A stretch of DNA of 64,000 bases, from positions 119,501 to 183,500 of the forward strand of contig JACYXH010000477.1 in NCBI GenBank assembly GCA_026745465.1, in the 5' to 3' direction. The notes under the pieces were generated by a model. It was given only the letters and a program-made list of their open reading frames with translations, was not told the DNA's origin and did not search any database. Origin of the DNA: Lota lota (Eukaryota; Chordata; Actinopteri; Gadiformes; Lotidae). The position numbers and the translations under genes were made by a program. Below, in pieces: positions 60,301 to 64,000 of this stretch. Numbering within the stretch: position 1 is the first letter of the stretch; every line of letters starts with the position of its first letter.

Positions 60301-63300
60301 GCTGGACCTGATTGCTTGCTGCTTTGCATGGCTCCACAAATACCTTATTGTATCTGTAATGGCAGAAAATATATAAATCTATACATACTAAGCCGAAAAT
60401 ATGTTCATAGTTATTCATATTGTTTTCTTTATGAATATGAAATGGGCTACATGATTGTGCTGGACACGGCAATGCATAATACAGTTCAATGTAATACATA
60501 ATATAATATACAATAATATAATATAATATAATACAATAAATAAATAATTCAATAATTCATCGTTTCTATTTAACAATTGTGTAGACATTTGAACAGTGTG
60601 AGTGTTAAGTGCTAATTAGATTAGCGAATGTGGTGTTACCTTGCGTCACATGTTGAGACAATAGGTGAACCACATGCCTTGTAGACCTTTTTGGCTGGAC
60701 ATGGATATCCTACAATAACGGAGGGAGGGGAGTTAAAACAAATGGTTAGTTTAAATGTAATCCAGCAGAAAAAAAGGCTTCCAGTGCACGGCGTTAATTA
60801 TTTAAACAAATCCTCATACCACATATTCCATTTGTAGAATTTCTCCAGTCTACGCAGACCATTTCTGATGCACACATTGCTGCGAATGTCTCCAAACTAG
60901 CGCAGCCACCTTGAGTTGGCATGTGGCAAACATCATATTTACAGGCCTCGTAGAAAGGTTGTGCGGGCAACTTTTTACGGCACTCCGCAAAGATGCTTGA
61001 TTGAAAAAAGAAACAAACTTTATTATTATGAATGATGTTCTTAACCCTAGTCAAAAGGTAAATGTGTATTTAACAAAAATAAACACGCGTAAAAATACAA
61101 TTAACAGTGTATTACCTGCTGAGGATAATTTCACAGAATACAGATGGTCCACATTTCTTTGTCGTAGCAGGTGATGTAGTAGGTGTAATGGTGGTGGGTG
61201 GTTTACAATATGGTTTTGTCTTGTCTTCTCTTTCCCAATCCTTAGCCATCACAGAACACGAGGGATGGGTCATACCATTCCTAAGTCTGCAGTCATTTGT
61301 TTGGATATTGTCACAGGTACCTTGAAAAACAAATGCAAAAATGAGTTGTCATTTTGCTAAACGCTTTTTTTACAATGATATTAATCAAAGGACTAGGCAG
61401 TTGTCATCTCACCACACTGTCCCTCTGTGTTGTTGTAGAACTGAGAATAGGGCAGGTCAATGTAGAAAGACATCCCTTTGAACAACACAGTCGCTTCAAT
61501 CGCTGGTATTGTCACCACCATTTCGATTACAGTGCTTGTGATGATGAAGTCTTTGTTTGAAAAAGGTGGGGATACTTTTTTTCCATTTACAAATACCTTG
61601 AAGATGAAAAATCCATGAAGCATTTCCTCACTCGATAAATCAAACAATCATGCATAGGGATCAGATATGTATTGTGATAGTAATCATAATGATCTTATTA
61701 GTATTAGCCTATTATAGTTATTACCTTATTCACAGTCTTTGGGGACCTCTCCTGTGTGAGGACGATCTCATCTTTTTTGTAATAAACAGTCATCGAGTGA
61801 GTACAAGTTGCAATTCCAGAAGTACCACAATTTTCATTGTCGATATCTATGCTAAAATTGTTACGCGGAACAATTTCCTTTACCAAAACATATGTGCAGT
61901 TTTCCTGAAAACTATAATATTGCCCATCAAATGTAACGTAATGAGGATCACCCCAGCCCAAGCATATACCTGCGAAGAAAAGACAAGAATTATATTAAAA
62001 ACAAACCTAAATAAAATCGACACTTTGAGCTGTTATGATATTTGAAACTTACATTTGCATTGGTATTGGAAACAACAGCCACTTTGGTCGTATACCCTTA
62101 CTGGTTGGTAGTCATTTGCACACACAGGCATATCCACTTGTGGACACTCTACATGTTTTTGGATTACTTGACGATTTATACAAGTATCATTGGAACAGTT
62201 GCTTGACTTCCAGGTCTCCCCATTCTATTAAGAAGAACATGAGATTTGAACTAATTCAATATGAACCGGGAGTGGTCAACAGTACAATTGTGTCAATGAT
62301 GTCAGGAACTGTGGAATGTTTTCCACAAATGTCATTAGTTAACGTATGTTGGTGAATTAACATTCCTTTGATTTGATTTGGATTCCATGACCTTACCTTT
62401 CTGGGAGGTATAAGATAGTCACAGTGTGGAGAAAGCGTAGATTTACTGGGTTCAGTGGTACTCTGGCTGGTTGTGGTTGCAGGAGTGGTAGACAGACATG
62501 GTCGGGTACGCTTCTCAACGTTACATGTTACATTGCAGTAGGATGTGAAGCACCAACCGTTTCCATCGGTCTCATTGTAGATGAAGGTACCTAACATGAG
62601 GTTGTACATACCACATATACATCAGAATAACGACTGAGGAAAAAAGAAAGTGCAAAGGCTTTGCATTTATTTTAAACAGTATTTCTTACCAGGAGGGAAA
62701 GATTCATCCATGTATTTGCAGAAACATAATGTAGTAGATTTGCTAGTTGGCGGTTCTGTAGTTGATGTGGTGGTAGGCTGTTCTGTAGTTGTGGTATGCT
62801 GTTCTGTAGTTGTGGTATGCTGTTCTGTAGTTGTGGTGGTTGGTTCTGTTGTGGTTGAAGTGCTGCTGGTTGGCGGTTCTGTAGTTGATGTGGTGGTAGA
62901 CTGTTCTGTACTTGATGTGCTGGTTGGCGGTTCTGTAGTTGATGTGGTAGTCGACTGCTCTGTTGTTGTTGGGGTGGTAGACTGTTCTGTTGTTGTGGTA
63001 GTTGTCTGTTCTGTAGTTGTTATGGTGGTAGGCTGTTCTGTAGTTGTGGTGGTTGGTTCTGTTGTGGTTGTAGTGCTGCTAGTTGGCGGTTCTGTAGTTG
63101 TGGTGGTTGTCTGTTCTGTAGTTGATGTGGTGGTAGACTGTTCTGTAGTTGATGTGCTGGTCGGCGGTTCTGTAGTTGATGTGCTGGTAGACTGCTCTGT
63201 TGTTGTTGGGGTGGTAGACTGTTCTGTAGTTGTTGTGGTAGTTGTCTGTTCTGTAGTTGTGGTAGGCTGTTCTGTAGTTGTGGTAGGCGGTTCTGTAGTT

Positions 63301-64000
63301 GTGGTAGGCGGTTCTGTTGTTGTAGTTGTGGTGGTTGGTTCTGTTGTGGTTGTAGTGCTGCTAGTTGGCGGTTCTGTAGTAGATTTGGGAGTTGTGATTT
63401 CGATTTGTGGTTTAGTTGTGTATTGTGCTTCTGAATGTGTGACTACAGACTCTGTGGTTGTTTTCTTTGTTGTAACTGTTTTTGTGCTGGTAGGCTGTTC
63501 TGTAGTGGATGTGGTGGTAGACTGTTGTGTAGTAGATGTGGTGGTTGGCGGTTCTGTAGTTGATGTGCTGGTTGGCGGTTCTGTAGTTGATGTGGTGGTA
63601 GACTGTTCTGTAGTTGATGTGGTGGTAGCCGGTTCTGTAGTTGATGTGGTGGTTGGCGGTTCTGTAGTTGATGTGCTGGTTGGCGGTTCTGTAGTTGATG
63701 TGCTGGTTGGCGGTTCTGTAGTTGATGTGCTGGTTGGCGGTTCTGTAGTTGATGTGGTGGTAGGCGGTTCTGTAGTTGATGTGCTGGTTGGCGGTTCTGT
63801 AGTTGATGTGCTGGTTGGCGGTTCTGTAGTTGATGTGCTGGTTGGCGGTTCTGTAGTTGATGTGGTGGTAGGCGGTTCTGTAGTTGATGTGGTGGTTGGC
63901 GGTTCTGTAGTTGATGTGCTGGTTGGCGGTTCTGTAGTTGATGTGCTGGTTGGCGGTTCTGTAGTTGATGTGGTGGTAGGCGGTTCTGTAGTTGATGTGG
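57352..64000 (-). CDS. Secreted gel-forming mucin (MUC2/MUC5 type), C-terminal part
   Basis: Secreted, disulfide-linked mucin forming mucus gels. The gene enters from the right edge and ends at TAG 57352-57354. In protein order: Thr/Ser/Pro repeats (64000 to about 62740); Cys-rich exons at about 62390-62600 and 62050-62230; a VWD domain (61704-61970 and 61400-61640) with [17 protein letters not shown], which contains the GDPH autocleavage motif; a linker with a short Thr-rich run (61130-61320); C8 (about 60820-60995); TIL-type exons (60640-60700, 60200-60350, CFCPEGT); VWC-type exons (59780-59950, 59420-59527, 58830-58962, 58357-58455, 58109-58238); and a C-terminal cystine knot (57684-57808 and 57355-57520; [19 protein letters not shown]). 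This order matches MUC5AC/MUC5B/MUC2. Which paralogue it is cannot be decided from the C-terminus. Mid-portion exon limits are approximate. Confidence 0.93.
62740..64000 (-). repeat. Mucin PTS tandem repeats, 27-bp unit
   Basis: On the gene strand the commonest unit is 27 bp encoding TSTSTTEPP, with shorter variants ([10 protein letters not shown]) towards the C-terminal end. Nearly every residue is Thr, Ser, Pro or Glu, giving dense O-glycosylation sites. Homogeneity rises toward the window edge (63540-64000), where copies are nearly identical. The array continues beyond the window. Confidence 0.95.

Noticed and set aside
62740-64000. Array of 27-bp repeats as a satellite or CRISPR-like locus
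   Set aside because: On the minus strand the units encode an in-frame Thr/Ser/Pro mucin domain contiguous with mucin exons.

Overview
The window is vertebrate nuclear DNA, almost certainly from a teleost fish. The genes have many short exons with GT-AG introns, the proteins are vertebrate-specific, and the repeats (tRNA-derived SINEs, hAT and foldback elements, a DIRS-type retroelement) are typical of fish. The very heavy load of long pure dinucleotide repeats is reminiscent of gadiform (cod-like) genomes, but that is only an inference. There are no prokaryotic features.

Layout. 1-7262 (+): the 3' half of incenp. 8724-10638 (+): a complete ferritin heavy chain gene. 11663-15720 (-): complete best1, convergent with ferritin. 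17384-22954 (+): complete rab3il1. 24676-31516 (-): a complete thyroid-peroxidase-type gene (tpo), convergent with rab3il1. 33316-43117 (-): hps5. 44933-51262 (-): gtf2h1. 51263-57351: a gene-free, transposon-rich block with a long-armed foldback element that encloses a decayed DIRS-like retroelement. 57352-64000 (-): the 3' part of a gel-forming mucin, running off the window inside its Thr/Pro repeat region.

How the genes relate. They do not form one pathway. The order incenp - fth1 - best1 - rab3il1 matches the neighbourhood on human 11q12. The hps5 - gtf2h1 pair and the gel-forming mucins lie on human 11p15, so the window joins pieces of what is human chromosome 11. Tpo (human chromosome 2) is the outsider. 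The products cover Aurora B targeting (INCENP), iron storage (ferritin H), a Ca-activated chloride channel (bestrophin-1), Rab GEF activity (RAB3IL1), heme peroxidase chemistry (TPO-like), lysosome-related organelle biogenesis (HPS5, BLOC-2), TFIIH (p62) and mucus (mucin).

The most unusual signals are: long microsatellites that directly abut splice sites in several genes; a TPO-type protein without the EGF module; 15-bp VNTR, poly-Glu and poly-Gln tracts inside one hps5 coding exon; a ~1.3-kb higher-order tetranucleotide array in an hps5 intron; a GC-AG intron in rab3il1; and a nested transposon (DIRS remnant inside an element whose ~260-bp inverted arms are built of repeated modules). I found no new operon-like or defence-like system. 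Exon boundaries were read by eye from splice sites and reading-frame continuity.
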